Positions 33,908 through 43,295 of a DNA stretch of 64,000 bases are shown piece by piece. The stretch is from CAWGXG01 sp963826505 (GTDB taxonomy: Bacteria; Chloroflexota; Anaerolineae; Aggregatilineales; Aggregatilineaceae): assembly GCA_963826505.1 (NCBI GenBank), contig CAWGXG010000006.1:248001-312000 (forward strand), read 5' to 3'. Below the pieces are notes generated by a model. The model did not search any database, was not told the origin of the DNA, and was given only the letters and a program-made list of their open reading frames with translations. The position numbers and the translations under genes are program-made. Position 1 is the first letter of the stretch; every line of letters begins with the position of its first letter.

Positions 33908-35994
33908 TTAGTCCACCGGATGCACACGCACCGACTCGTAACGGGTATGTCCGCCGCCCCACGTCGACAGCCCGATCTGCCCGGTGAGGTAAGGAGTTGC
34001 CTCATCGCGCCACACCAGCGACTGCGTCACGCCGTCGTCGCCGTGCGCGGTTGCGCTGAGCTCATCGCCGTGCGCGCTGATCGTCAGGCGATAGTGCTGT
34101 CCGTGCGTCCAGGCGAAGTCCGCCGCCGCCACGATCTGATACGCTCGATCTTTCTTGTAGAGGATCAGCTTATGGTCGGGAGCCAATCCCAGCGCGTATG
34201 AGCGCAGCGCGCCCTGCACACGCGCGTTGATGCAGTGGTGATCGCCCACCAGGGGAACCAGCGTCACGTCGAGCGCGACATCGCCCCAGGCGGGATCGCC
34301 CGAATAGGTTTCGTTCTCGCCCACGCCGCTGCCGTGATAGGCGCCGTTCTCCAAACGCCAGAAGCCGCGCAGCCGCGTCCACTGGCTGATCCCGCCGCTT
34401 TCGGCGCGCTCGTGCCGGAAATCCGTGCTGAAATCCGGCGTACCTGACCAATCCAGGGAGCCAATATAGATCGCGCCGGTGGTCCAGACCGAGCGCGACA
34501 GATTCCGCACCAGGATGCCCACCTCGGACAGGCAGGCGTTGGCCAGCGGCGGAACGGTGTAGGTGAGCGTGTGCCATGCGCCGGGTGCAAGTTCTTCAGC
34601 GGTGGGCTGATGCGTTGCGGCGTGATTGTCATCATAGACATACACCGCCGCGCGCACCGACTCGGGGGCGTCCGTGGGCAGGTAGATGCGCGCCGTCACC
34701 GTCTGACCGGGATAGACTAGCGGGGAGAACGTCGCCTCGTAATAGTTGCTGCTGAGCTCGGACGGGCGGTAGTAGGTGCGCGTGTAGATCTTAGTCTCGC
34801 CCTTGCGCTGCAACTTTCGCAGGCTGGCTTGCAGCACGCGCTGACCCCCTGCCTCCGCATTGCGCAGCTCGATCACGCGTCCGCGATCGCCATGCGTCGC
34901 AAAGTTGCTGATCGAGCCGGGGTACGCGAAGTGATAGCGCGGGCGCGGCGGGCTGTCTTGCCCGGCGATCTGGCGGCCCAACCGGCAAAATAAGTCGGCA
35001 CACTGCGGAAGGGTGAGAATGTTGCGCGCGCCGATGATGCTGGCCGTGATCAGCAGATCGTTGGCCGGTGCGCGCCAGATCCAATCGATACCGTTCAACC
35101 CATTCGCCACGCCCAGCACGGCGCCCACATTGCCGACGTTGCAGTCCGTGTCCCAGCCGCACATATTCGCGATCTGGAGCGTGCGCGAGAAATCTCCGCC
35201 GCCGTAGGCCAGCGCCAGGACGATCACGCCCGTGTTGGGGATGATATGCACCGCGCCCGGATAGCGATCATAGCCAAAGTTGGCTTTCAGCAGCGCGAAG
35301 CCGGCGCGCCAGTCCGTCGGTTCCTGGTGGTAATAGTCCAGCGTGGCGCGTACCACGCGCGCATATTCGCTGTCGGGCGGAATGAGCGACAGCCCCAGGT
35401 CGATCAGCTTGAACGGATCGCGCTCGCTGAAGGCATGGCTGATCATACCCGCCAGGAAGCGCGCGCCGTACAGCCCGTTGCCGTCGTGCGAAATGCTTGA
35501 CGCGCGCTCGGCCAGATCAGCGGCGAGTACCGGCTGGTTGGGCGCGACGAGTTCCCAAATATCGCTGAAGATCTGCCCGCCGATCTGCTCGGCCAGCGTC
35601 CAGCCATTCAACGCGCCCGATCCACACAGCGGCGCGGGGATGCCGTTGGCCGCGTTGACGTAGGCCGTGTGCTCGGAGGAGGCCCCATAGCCGCCCCACC
35701 ACAGCGTGCCATGTCCGTCACCCAGGTAGTTCAGACGTGTGTCGCTCAACTGCTGGGCCGTCGGTGACGAACCGTAATCTTGCAACGCGCGGATCAGCAC
35801 CATGGGGAAAGAGGTGTCGTCGTCAGGTTTGAACAGCTTGCCCGGCGCTTCATTGAGATAGCCGGTCAGCTCTCCGATGTTGTCGCGGATTTCCTCATAG
35901 GTCCAGCCTTCGATCGGCGCGCCAAACTGCACGCCGATGCATTTCCCAGCCAGCCCGCGTAGACGCGCTCATCGTAATCGTGAGGGATGGTCAT
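33908..35994 (-). CDS. ADP-ribosylglycohydrolase-fold protein with C-terminal beta domains (frameshifted near N-terminus)
   Basis: The large 33908-35932 frame opens within the conserved N-terminus (VQFGAPIEGWTYEEI). The missing start is in another frame: ATG at 35994 gives TIPHDYDERVYAGWLG, and one additional A in the AAA at 35942-35944 would rejoin it as GKCIGVQFGAP. The ATG overlaps the previous stop by 4 bp, supporting this start. Residues up to about 360 form the ARH fold with metal-site motifs PDDDTSF and GWDTDCNVGNVGAVLG. The remaining 330 residues are two beta-sandwich regions, the last resembling a LamG/DUF1080-type concanavalin fold (FWRLENGAYHGSGVGEN, LYKKDRAYQIVA). No export signal is seen. 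It probably cleaves a ribosyl or glycosyl bond; the substrate is unknown. Confidence 0.8.
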
Positions 35995-37028
35995 GTTGAG
36001 ATCACCTTATCGTATAACTGCCGCGTCAGGTCTTCCAGGTTAGCGCCTGCCAGGAAGGGCAGGCAAACGCCGCGTATGGTCGCCAACTGTTTGCGCCAGA
36101 GTGTCCCGATAACGCCGATGCCCTGATGCGCGCCGCACAGCGCGCCGACCAGCGCGGGCAGCGAGTCCGCCGCTTTCGCCAGCGTGTTAGCCTGCAAAAC
36201 ACCCTGCGTGAGATCGCCGTCGCAGCGCTCGACGATGGCCAGCGCCGCGGGGATCGTCTCCGGAGCCAGCGATCCGAACGAGTACACGGTGTTAATCACG
36301 CGCAGGGCCAGCAGCACGATCAGATCGTCGAGCGTAGTGGTTTCGACCAGACACGCGCGCGCTACCGCGTCGTTATGGGCGATCCACGTCTCTGGCGGAA
36401 ACTCCCGCCGCGCACGCGTGACGGCGTCCGGGATCGCTCCGCCGCTCGCCAGGACAGCGATGGCAGCCGCCATGGCCCGCGCGGCATAGATGCCATCTTC
36501 GGCCTGCGTGATCTGCGCGTCGAGCTGCGCCCAGGCCGCTGCCCGATCAGGATCGCCTGCGCCGTACAGACCGATCGGAACGGCCCGCGCGGCGGCGTTG
36601 TCTTCGTAATGCAGCGGGTTGTCGTTGCCGGTGGCTGGCGGCAGCAGGCCGCGTTTGAGGTTTTCGATCGCGGCGCGCTCCGAAAAACTGCTTTTGACCG
36701 CGTCCGCGTGGGGGATGACTTCCATCTGCCAGGGCTGCAAAAATGTGTCCTGGGTCGGCTCTCGATCGGCGTTCAACAGCGCGCGCAGTGTCAACAGCGC
36801 CCATTCGGTGTCATCCGTGGGCGACGGCTCCAGCGTCTCTGCGGCGAGGCGATGCGTGAAGGGTAGCGTCAGGCGCGCGATATTCTGCGCGCTGTGCTGC
36901 TGGTTGGTGCGCCACACGTAGGCATGCCGCCGCGCGGGGAGGGCCTGAAATCGGTTGAACAGGGCTGGAAATCCGATTGCATCGCCATATGCCAGCCCGA
37001 ACATCGCGCCCAGGAATCGGTCAAGCAT
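35991..37028 (-). CDS. ADP-ribosylglycohydrolase-fold protein with degenerate C-terminal metal site
   Basis: A 345-residue ARH-family protein. The N-terminal MFGLAYGDAIGFPALF and the first metal motif SPTDDTEWALLTL are intact. The second site, normally GxDxDTxxA before a GAxxG helix, reads LAKAADSLPALVGALCGAHQG here, so the first metal-binding Asp is replaced by Ala and the Thr by Ser. It may therefore be weakly active, metal-poor, or have a binding role. It overlaps the upstream ARH gene by 8 bp and the downstream ARH gene by 4 bp, so three ARH genes are translated in tandem. Confidence 0.85.
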   Translation of the reverse strand: MLDRFLGAMFGLAYGDAIGFPALFNRFQALPARRHAYVWRTNQQHSAQNIARLTLPFTHRLAAETLEPSPTDDTEWALLTLRALLNADREPTQDTFLQPWQMEVIPHADAVKSSFSERAAIENLKRGLLPPATGNDNPLHYEDNAAARAVPIGLYGAGDPDRAAAWAQLDAQITQAEDGIYAARAMAAAIAVLASGGAIPDAVTRARREFPPETWIAHNDAVARACLVETTTLDDLIVLLALRVINTVYSFGSLAPETIPAALAIVERCDGDLTQGVLQANTLAKAADSLPALVGALCGAHQGIGVIGTLWRKQLATIRGVCLPFLAGANLEDLTRQLYDKVIST

Positions 37029-38004
37029 GTCGCATCGCCTCGGCTACCAGTTGATCCGCGATATCCGTAATCGCGCGTCCGGCGATAAAGCCGATGCATT
37101 TCCCGGTCGATGCCTGCACCCGCGCGCGCCACGCCGGCGGGATCGCGTCTTCGCCGCCGTAGGCCCCGGCCAGACTGCCGACGATCGCGCCGATAGTGTC
37201 CGCGTCGCGTCCCAGTCGCACACCGGCGGGCACTGCGGCGCGGAAATTACCGCCTGTCGCCAGGAAGACCGCCAGCGCAGCGGGCACAGCTTCCGTTGCC
37301 AGATCGGCCCAATGCCAGTAGGACACGACAATCTCGCCGGTGATCGCGTCGAGGGCCGCGTCTAGATCAAGCGCCCGGCGGCCAATGTCCTGCGCGCGCA
37401 GCAGCGCCCGGTACGTCCACGAATCGGGGGGCACATGAGTCAGTGCGGCGCCTATCATCTCCGACGGGGAGGCCCCCACCATCGCCACGCTGATCGCCGC
37501 CGCGACCGCCTGCGCGGTGTAAATGCCGTCGCGGGCGTTGGAGACGCTGCCCAATACTGCTGCCAGCCGCGCCGCCTGGGCCGGATCGCCGGGGCTGATG
37601 ATGCCCGCCGCGCTGATCGCCATGGCCACGCCATCGCTCCACATCTGGTGATTGAACGCGCCCGACTGCGGCGCGTGCAGTCCGGCTTGCAGGTTGCGCG
37701 TGGAGATCACGTCACTGAAGCCGCCGGGCCGGTAATCGTAGCGCCCGCCGAGCAGCTTGTCGCGCCATTCCGTCTCGACCTGTTCCGGCGTCACGGTTGT
37801 GCCATACGTGAGCAGGATATAGGCGTTGAACAGCGTGAAGTCGGTGTCATCGGTCCCGATCAACTCCGCGCTGACAAAATCGGTGATGACGCCGAACGTG
37901 TCGCGGATGGCCTGGGCCGTCATGCCTTCGCATGGCGCACCCAGCGCATCCCCGATCGCCGCGCCTAGCAAACTGCCGCGCGCCCGGCGTTGCAGGTCGT
38001 TCAT
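37021..38004 (-). CDS. ADP-ribosylglycohydrolase-family protein (intact motifs)
   Basis: A 327-residue ARH-fold hydrolase with all expected dimetal-site motifs: GSLLGAAIGDALGAPCEG, IGTDDTDFTLF and LGRDADTIGAIVGSLAGAYGG. Family members remove ADP-ribose from proteins, nucleic acids or small molecules, or act on related ribosyl compounds with two divalent metals. The start at 38004 is set by the 2-bp gap after the permease stop; the open frame further upstream to 38268 runs inside the permease gene and is a shadow. Position right after the ABC permease suggests that it acts on the imported compound. Confidence 0.9.
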   Translation of the reverse strand: MNDLQRRARGSLLGAAIGDALGAPCEGMTAQAIRDTFGVITDFVSAELIGTDDTDFTLFNAYILLTYGTTVTPEQVETEWRDKLLGGRYDYRPGGFSDVISTRNLQAGLHAPQSGAFNHQMWSDGVAMAISAAGIISPGDPAQAARLAAVLGSVSNARDGIYTAQAVAAAISVAMVGASPSEMIGAALTHVPPDSWTYRALLRAQDIGRRALDLDAALDAITGEIVVSYWHWADLATEAVPAALAVFLATGGNFRAAVPAGVRLGRDADTIGAIVGSLAGAYGGEDAIPPAWRARVQASTGKCIGFIAGRAITDIADQLVAEAMRHA

Positions 38005-38006
38005 GC

Positions 38007-38891
38007 TTACCCCTTGAGTCCGATCGACGAAATGCCGCCTATCAAATGCTTCTGGGCAAAGAAATAGATGATCAGGATGGGCAAAATCGATACCAATGTG
38101 GCCGCCATGAACAGGTTCCATTCCGTGCTGTAGCGCCCTCGGAAGAAGGCCAGCCCGATAGAGATCGGATACTTGTTGAAATCGTTGAGATAAATCAGCG
38201 GCTGCAAGAAGTCGTTCCAGGTCCACAAGAACGTGAACACCACGATCACGGTCATTGGTGGGCGGCACAGCGGCAGGATGATGCGGTACAGAATCCCCCA
38301 GGTACTGGCCCCGTCGATGCGCGCCGCCTCATCGAGATCGCGTGGGATGGTGCGAATATACTGCACCATCAGGAAGATGAAGAACGGATTCCCAAAGAAG
38401 GATGGCAAAATCAACGGCCAGTAGGTGTCGATCATGTTCAGGCGGCTGAAGATATTGTAGAGCGGGATCAGCTTGATGTGGCCGGGGACCATCATCGTGC
38501 TCAGCATCAGCATAAATAGGGTCTTCTTATACGGGAAGCGCAGGCGCGCGAAACCGTAGGCGATGATTGGCACAGAGGTCGTTTCGCCGATGATATTCAT
38601 GATCACGAGAAAGGCGGAATTGCCCATGAACCGCGCCAGGGGATATTTTTCGAACGCCGACTGGTAATTCTCCCAATGGAGCGACGTGGGTATCCACGTC
38701 GGCGGCCAGACGAAGATGTCCCAGCGGCTTTTGAGGGACGTGGACAGCATCCACAATAGTGGAATCATGAATATCAGCGCCAGCGCGGTCATGACCAGGT
38801 AGGTCAGTGCATGACCCGCTATTTTCCGCGTAACGGGACGCCAGGTGTCTGCCCATTGAGGGCGGGGTGCGGCCAAGCTATTCTGACTCAT
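38007..38891 (-). CDS. Sugar ABC transporter permease, MalG/CUT1 type
   Basis: A 294-residue inner-membrane permease with six hydrophobic segments and the cytoplasmic EAA loop LDEAARIDGASTWGILYRIILPLCRP, the docking site for the ATPase. The C-terminus (FAQKHLIGGISSIGLKG) is typical of MalG-type CUT1 permeases. It overlaps its partner permease by 14 bp. No ATP-binding gene is present in this operon, so a shared MsmK-like ATPase encoded elsewhere is likely, as is common for CUT1 systems. Confidence 0.94.
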   Translation of the reverse strand: MSQNSLAAPRPQWADTWRPVTRKIAGHALTYLVMTALALIFMIPLLWMLSTSLKSRWDIFVWPPTWIPTSLHWENYQSAFEKYPLARFMGNSAFLVIMNIIGETTSVPIIAYGFARLRFPYKKTLFMLMLSTMMVPGHIKLIPLYNIFSRLNMIDTYWPLILPSFFGNPFFIFLMVQYIRTIPRDLDEAARIDGASTWGILYRIILPLCRPPMTVIVVFTFLWTWNDFLQPLIYLNDFNKYPISIGLAFFRGRYSTEWNLFMAATLVSILPILIIYFFAQKHLIGGISSIGLKG

Positions 38892-39783
38892 AGAACACCC
38901 ACCGTTTCGACGTATAGTTGACGAAAATTGTGCTGATCAGGATGATGGCCGTGAGGACCAACGCCAAGGCTGACGCATAGCCCATGTTAAAATTCTCGAA
39001 GGCTTCTTGATAAAAATAGAGCAGGTAGAAAAACGTGGCCTTAAGCGGTCCACCCTGCGTGATGACAAATGCCTCGGTGAACACCTTGAACGAATCGATC
39101 ATCTCGATCACGATCTGGAAGAAGATGGTCGGAGTCAGCAAGGGCAGGGTGATGCGTCGGAACTGCGATACGCGCCCCGCGCCGTCGATCATGGCGGCTT
39201 CGTAGAGGTGCTGCGGGATATTTTGCAGCCCGGCCAGGTAGATGATGGCACTGCCGCCGACCTTCCAGACGCTCATCATGGCGACTGACGGCAGCGCCCA
39301 GCCCGGGTCCCAAAACCAGTTTGGCCCCTTGATCCCCACCTGATCCAGCAGCGTGTTGATAATGCCGGTATCGGGCTGCAGCAGCCACATCCACATCAGC
39401 GATACGGCCACGCCGGAGATGACCGCCGGGATATAAAAGATCGTGCGGTAGAAGTTCATCCCGGCCACTTTCAGGTTCAGCAGGAGCGCCAAAGCCAGCC
39501 CCAGGATCAGCTTGAGGGGCAGCGAGATCAGCACGAATTCGCCGGTCACCTTCAGTGATTGCCTGAACAACGGGTCGCGCGTGAACATGCGCTCGTAGTT
39601 GTCCAGCCCGATCCATTTGGGGGAGGTGACGATATTCCATTCCGTAAAGCTGAGGTAGAGGGAAATGGCTACCGGCAGGATCGTGAACCCGATAAAGCCT
39701 ATGGCCCAGGGCAGCAGCGCCAGGTAACCTTCTAACGCTTCGCGCCGCGCCAGGGGACTCATGTTGCGCCACGTTGCGATCAT
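38878..39783 (-). CDS. Sugar ABC transporter permease, MalF/CUT1 type
   Basis: A 301-residue permease with six membrane segments and the EAA loop LYEAAMIDGAGRVSQFRRITLPLLTPTIFF. The N-terminal GYLALLPWAIGFIGFTILPVAISLYLSFTEWNI is the usual first helix of MalF-like partners. AGGAG precedes the ATG, immediately after the stem-loop that separates it from the binding-protein gene. It forms a heterodimeric channel with the downstream permease. Confidence 0.94.
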   Translation of the reverse strand: MIATWRNMSPLARREALEGYLALLPWAIGFIGFTILPVAISLYLSFTEWNIVTSPKWIGLDNYERMFTRDPLFRQSLKVTGEFVLISLPLKLILGLALALLLNLKVAGMNFYRTIFYIPAVISGVAVSLMWMWLLQPDTGIINTLLDQVGIKGPNWFWDPGWALPSVAMMSVWKVGGSAIIYLAGLQNIPQHLYEAAMIDGAGRVSQFRRITLPLLTPTIFFQIVIEMIDSFKVFTEAFVITQGGPLKATFFYLLYFYQEAFENFNMGYASALALVLTAIILISTIFVNYTSKRWVFYESE

Positions 39784-39800
39784 AGCGTCTCCTTAAAACT

Positions 39801-39824
39801 GCGGAGGCCCCGCAAGGCCTCCGC
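39801..39824 (-). promoter_or_regulatory. Stem-loop between binding-protein and permease genes
   Basis: A perfect 9-bp stem, GCGGAGGCC (39801-39809) and GGCCTCCGC (39816-39824), with a 6-nt loop. Such hairpins after a binding-protein gene usually protect that part of the mRNA and reduce read-through to the permeases. Only a TTTT follows on the minus strand, so it is a partial terminator at most. Confidence 0.6.
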
Positions 39825-39852
39825 ACGTTGACGTTCTTGAACAGGGTGAAAA

Positions 39853-41157
39853 CTAACCACCCAGACGCGGACGGCATTCGTCCAGCGCGGCCTGCGCATC
39901 ATCCACGTAATCGTTGAGGGTCTTTTCGATTTGATCCCGTCCGATTTCGCCCAGGTTGATCAAATCCCACACGTCGGTGACGGCGCGATTCACGGTGCCA
40001 AAGCACGGATGCTCATTCTTCCACTCAGCCACTTGCTTGAGCTCCAACACATGGAAGAAGGCCTGCGCGTAGTCGGCATCGGCGTGTTTGTAGTCTGCCA
40101 GGACATCCGGGATCGACGGGAACAGGTTGCCGTTTTCCATCAGGAAACGCTGGCCTTCCGGCCCAACCCAGTAGCTCAAGAAGGTGTAGGCTTCATCGGG
40201 GTGCTTGGTGCCCGCCCAGATCGAGGCCGTGAGCGACCACGCATTCACATAACGCTCGTTGCCGGGGACCTGCGGCTCCGGCACGATGCCGAAGTTGACC
40301 CCAGCATCGATCGCGTTGAGCATGTGACCCTGGTTCAAGGTGGCCATAGCCAGACGACCGGCCATGAACAGGTCAATTGGGCCGGTGCCTTCCGTGCCCA
40401 GGATTTCGATATCGGCCGGGGTAGGCGTGGCGCCGCTGTTGACCAGATCCCACAGCCAGGTATAGGCGGCGATGCTCGCCGGCGAGTTGAGATAGCCATC
40501 GACGGTCATGCTGTCATCGCTATAGAGGAACGCACCGTAGTTGTTCCAGATGGCGCGCCAGGCGTCACGCGGACGATCGCCGCCCCAAGCATGCTTGTCG
40601 GGATTGGCAACTTCCAACGCAATCCGGTTGAAGTCGTCGGTGGTCCAGTCAGGGCTGGGATAGTCTACACCCGCCGCGTCGAATACGTCTTTATTGTACA
40701 TGACGAAGTTGGCGCCCACACCCAGCGGCAGGCCGACGATTTCGTCCTGCCACACGGAGCGGGTGTTCCAGAAGCCTTCGAAGTAGGTTTCTGGCCCAAG
40801 ATTGGGATCGGCTTCGATGTAAGGTGTCAGATCGAGCGCCTGCGGATACCAGTTGGTATCCCAGAAGAACGCGACATCGGGCGCGCCATTGCCCGCGCCG
40901 AGGGTGGTCGTCATCTTGTCGGTGAAGCCGCTTTCGGGCAAGATGGTCAGGTTGACCTTGATGTTGGGGTGTTCCGCCTCGAAGGCGTCAACCAGGGCTT
41001 GCTGAACATCTTCGGAATATTCCTCGCTGCTCACGCTCCACCATTCGATAGTGACGGTATCTTGCGCCGCCACCCCGCGCAGGCCGATGCCGGTGATCAT
41101 CAGGACGATGACCAGGCATACGGGGATGATCCGCCTGCCGCTCACTGAGAGTTTCAT
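39853..41157 (-). CDS. Extracellular sugar-binding protein of CUT1 ABC transporter
   Basis: A 434-residue family-1 solute-binding protein. Residues 1 to about 32 are a Sec signal peptide (RRIIPVCLVIVLMITGIGLRGVAAQD) without a lipobox, unusual for a binding protein that would need anchoring in a monoderm. The mature part shows TIEWWSVSSEEYSEDVQQALVDAFEAEHPNIKV, GAPDVAFFWDTNWYPQ and GRLAMATLNQGHML, typical of the CUT1 class. GGAGG lies 9 nt before the ATG at 41157; the open frame beyond to 41553 is not coding. It is the second gene after the operator at 42230-42247. Confidence 0.92.
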   Translation of the reverse strand: MKLSVSGRRIIPVCLVIVLMITGIGLRGVAAQDTVTIEWWSVSSEEYSEDVQQALVDAFEAEHPNIKVNLTILPESGFTDKMTTTLGAGNGAPDVAFFWDTNWYPQALDLTPYIEADPNLGPETYFEGFWNTRSVWQDEIVGLPLGVGANFVMYNKDVFDAAGVDYPSPDWTTDDFNRIALEVANPDKHAWGGDRPRDAWRAIWNNYGAFLYSDDSMTVDGYLNSPASIAAYTWLWDLVNSGATPTPADIEILGTEGTGPIDLFMAGRLAMATLNQGHMLNAIDAGVNFGIVPEPQVPGNERYVNAWSLTASIWAGTKHPDEAYTFLSYWVGPEGQRFLMENGNLFPSIPDVLADYKHADADYAQAFFHVLELKQVAEWKNEHPCFGTVNRAVTDVWDLINLGEIGRDQIEKTLNDYVDDAQAALDECRPRLGG

Positions 41158-41237
41158 GATGTTGCCTCCGAAAAAATAGAAAATAGAACGTTCCGTCTTT
41201 CTTCTTATCCATGCAAAATCGCATGTCGATCCCACCA

Positions 41238-42209
41238 TTACGTTATGAGCCCGGCCAACTGCAACGCCTGATCGCGCAGATCCACGCTGGCCGCGAACTT
41301 GAGACATACGCCCGCCGGTTGGCGCACTTTCTCGATCCAGGCGGGAGGAATCACGCTCTCGCCGTGCATCGCGCCCGACAGCGCCCCCACGACCGCGCAG
41401 ATCGTATCGGCGTCCCGGCCAAAGTTGCCCGCCCAAAACACCCCTTGACGGAAATCGCCGCGCGTCAGCTTGAAGATGCTGTAGGCTTGCGGCAGGGCTT
41501 CCGCGCAGGCGGAATGCACGGGGGTCCAAAACTGGGTGTGCAGGTCTTCCCACACGTCTTCGATGCTGGTCGCCGTGTCACACAGCGCCATTGCTTTGGC
41601 CATCGTGCGGCCCAGCCAGCTATCATCGGGAATCTGCGCCTGGCCAATCCGCACAATGTCATCGACGGATGCGCCGACCATCGCCATCGCGACGCTGGTC
41701 GCCACGGCCTGCGCCCCCCAAACGCCATCCCGCGCGTGACTGATCTCCGCCTCGATGCGCGCCAGCTCCGCAGCCCGCTGGGGATTCCCGGCGCACATGA
41801 TGCCGACCGGCGCGATACGCATCACCGCGCCGTCATCATCGTTGTGCACGTTATCGACACCGGAGAGTGGGGGAGTGGCGCCGCGTTCCAGATTCGCCAC
41901 GGCTCCGTACAGCGGCTTGCCGCCGCGCGCGAAGACGCCGCCCTGGTCGATGATGTATTTGCGCCACGACGCGACGAGATGCTCGGAAGTGAGGTTGCCG
42001 CCACAGTCGATCAGGGTTTGCGCGGTGAGGAGCGCGAATTCGGTATCGTCGGTGCTCTTGGCACCATCATAGAGATTGGTGACGATGCCGTAGCGCTGCC
42101 GGTAGCTTTGATCGCGGCCGATATCGCCGAAGGCGTCGCCCACGGCCAGCCCCAGCAAACAGCCTACGGCACGGTCGGCCAAAGAGGAAAGAAGAGTTGA
42201 AGAAGTCAT
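41238..42209 (-). CDS. ADP-ribosylglycohydrolase-family protein, first gene of the LacI-controlled operon
   Basis: A 323-residue ARH-fold protein with intact dimetal motifs: GCLLGLAVGDAFGDIG, KSTDDTEFALLTA and FGRDADTICAVVGALSGAMHG. The ATG at 42209 is chosen; an upstream in-frame GTG at 42227 would leave almost no leader after the operator. It is the operator-proximal gene and precedes the sugar-binding protein by 80 bp. In that gap a partial operator core GAACGTTC occurs at 41186-41193. Together with three further ARH genes downstream it makes the transport operon unusually rich in this fold. Confidence 0.9.
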   Translation of the reverse strand: MTSSTLLSSLADRAVGCLLGLAVGDAFGDIGRDQSYRQRYGIVTNLYDGAKSTDDTEFALLTAQTLIDCGGNLTSEHLVASWRKYIIDQGGVFARGGKPLYGAVANLERGATPPLSGVDNVHNDDDGAVMRIAPVGIMCAGNPQRAAELARIEAEISHARDGVWGAQAVATSVAMAMVGASVDDIVRIGQAQIPDDSWLGRTMAKAMALCDTATSIEDVWEDLHTQFWTPVHSACAEALPQAYSIFKLTRGDFRQGVFWAGNFGRDADTICAVVGALSGAMHGESVIPPAWIEKVRQPAGVCLKFAASVDLRDQALQLAGLIT

Positions 42210-42229
42210 CGTAAAATCCGTTTTCACGA

Positions 42230-42247
42230 AATGAGAACGTTCTCATT
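42230..42247 (-). promoter_or_regulatory. LacI-family operator, ARH/ABC operon
   Basis: A perfect 18-bp palindrome AATGAGAACGTTCTCATT with the central CG typical of LacI/GalR family operators. It sits in the 62 bp between lacI-like gene end and the first operon gene. A near-identical copy lies in front of the regulator itself. Confidence 0.85.
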
Positions 42248-42271
42248 ACGAATAAAAAAAGATCGCCAACA

Positions 42272-43282
42272 TCAGCCGCGCGGCGCGGCGCTGGAGTTGC
42301 GTACAGTCAGCGCGCAAGCCAGTTTGACCTGCTGTACCTCAGGGGGCCGATCCTCGGTCATACGTGCCAACAAGAATTGCGCCGCCCGGACTCCAATATC
42401 ATATTTAGGTTTGGTTACGGTCGTCAGAGCCGGTGACGTGGTCGCCGCCGGGTAAATATCGTCGATGCCCACAATCGACATGTCTTCGGGCACACGACAG
42501 CTCAGTGCTTGTGTCGCTTTGAGCGCCCCGATCGCCAGAATATCATTGGCCGCGAGCGTGGCGGTGGGGGGGCGTTCCAGCCTTAAGAGCTGGCACATCG
42601 CCTCATAACCGGCCCGATCAGAGAATTCACTTCCGACAATCAGTGTTTCATCCAACGGCAGGTGGCGCCGCGCGTGAAATTGGATGAACGTATGCTGGCG
42701 CGTCTGGAATTTGCGCCGCGCCGACAGGCCCGCAATCAACCCGATCCGCCGGTGGCCTAGCCCGTAAAGATATTCCAGGGCCTCCCACGCGCCGCTTTCG
42801 GTGTCACTTCCCACCGAGTCGCAGTCCGGATAGTTGTCACCGCTGCCCAACACTACCACCGGCACCGCCAGCGCCGTTAATTCCTCGTTGGAGACGCCCG
42901 TCGGGTTGATGATCACGCCATCAAAACGGTGCCGCCGCACCAGTTTGAGATAGTTGCGTTCGCGGTCCACGTCCCAATCGCTATTGACCGTGACGACGGT
43001 ATAACCGCCTGCCTCAATCGTATCCTGGACCCCGCGCGCGACCTCGGGCCAAAACGGGTTCGTGATGTCGGGAATGCAGAGCGCTACGGTCATCGTGCGG
43101 TCGCTGCGCAGACTGCCTGCGACCGCGTTGCGCTCGTACCCAAGTTGGTGAATCGCATCAAGCACGCGCTCGCGAGTGACATCACGCACCATATCGTGCT
43201 GGCCGTTGACCACACGCGCGACGGTGGCTTTCGAGACATTGGCCAAACGCGCTACATCGATGATCGTTGGACGGCGTGTCAA
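42272..43282 (-). CDS. LacI/GalR-family transcriptional regulator
   Basis: A 336-residue repressor. The N-terminal helix-turn-helix reads TIIDVARLANVSKATVARVVNGQ, followed by the hinge helix and a periplasmic-binding-protein-like sensor domain (DRTMTVALCIPDITNPFWPEVARGVQDTIEAGGYTVV, GHRRIGLIAG, SIVGIDDIYPAATTSPALTTV). The start codon is TTG at 43282 with AGGAG 7 nt upstream. It lies just upstream of the ARH/ABC operon on the same strand, and palindromic operators flank it at both ends. Autoregulation and control of the operon are therefore very likely; the ligand should be the imported compound or its breakdown product. Confidence 0.94.
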   Translation of the reverse strand: MTRRPTIIDVARLANVSKATVARVVNGQHDMVRDVTRERVLDAIHQLGYERNAVAGSLRSDRTMTVALCIPDITNPFWPEVARGVQDTIEAGGYTVVTVNSDWDVDRERNYLKLVRRHRFDGVIINPTGVSNEELTALAVPVVVLGSGDNYPDCDSVGSDTESGAWEALEYLYGLGHRRIGLIAGLSARRKFQTRQHTFIQFHARRHLPLDETLIVGSEFSDRAGYEAMCQLLRLERPPTATLAANDILAIGALKATQALSCRVPEDMSIVGIDDIYPAATTSPALTTVTKPKYDIGVRAAQFLLARMTEDRPPEVQQVKLACALTVRNSSAAPRG

Positions 43283-43295
43283 GCTAAACTCCTAG

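Noticed and set aside
39931..41148. Plus-strand open frame of 405 codons opposite the sugar-binding protein gene
   Set aside because: Antisense shadow of a well-supported solute-binding protein; translation is His/Arg-rich and not protein-like.
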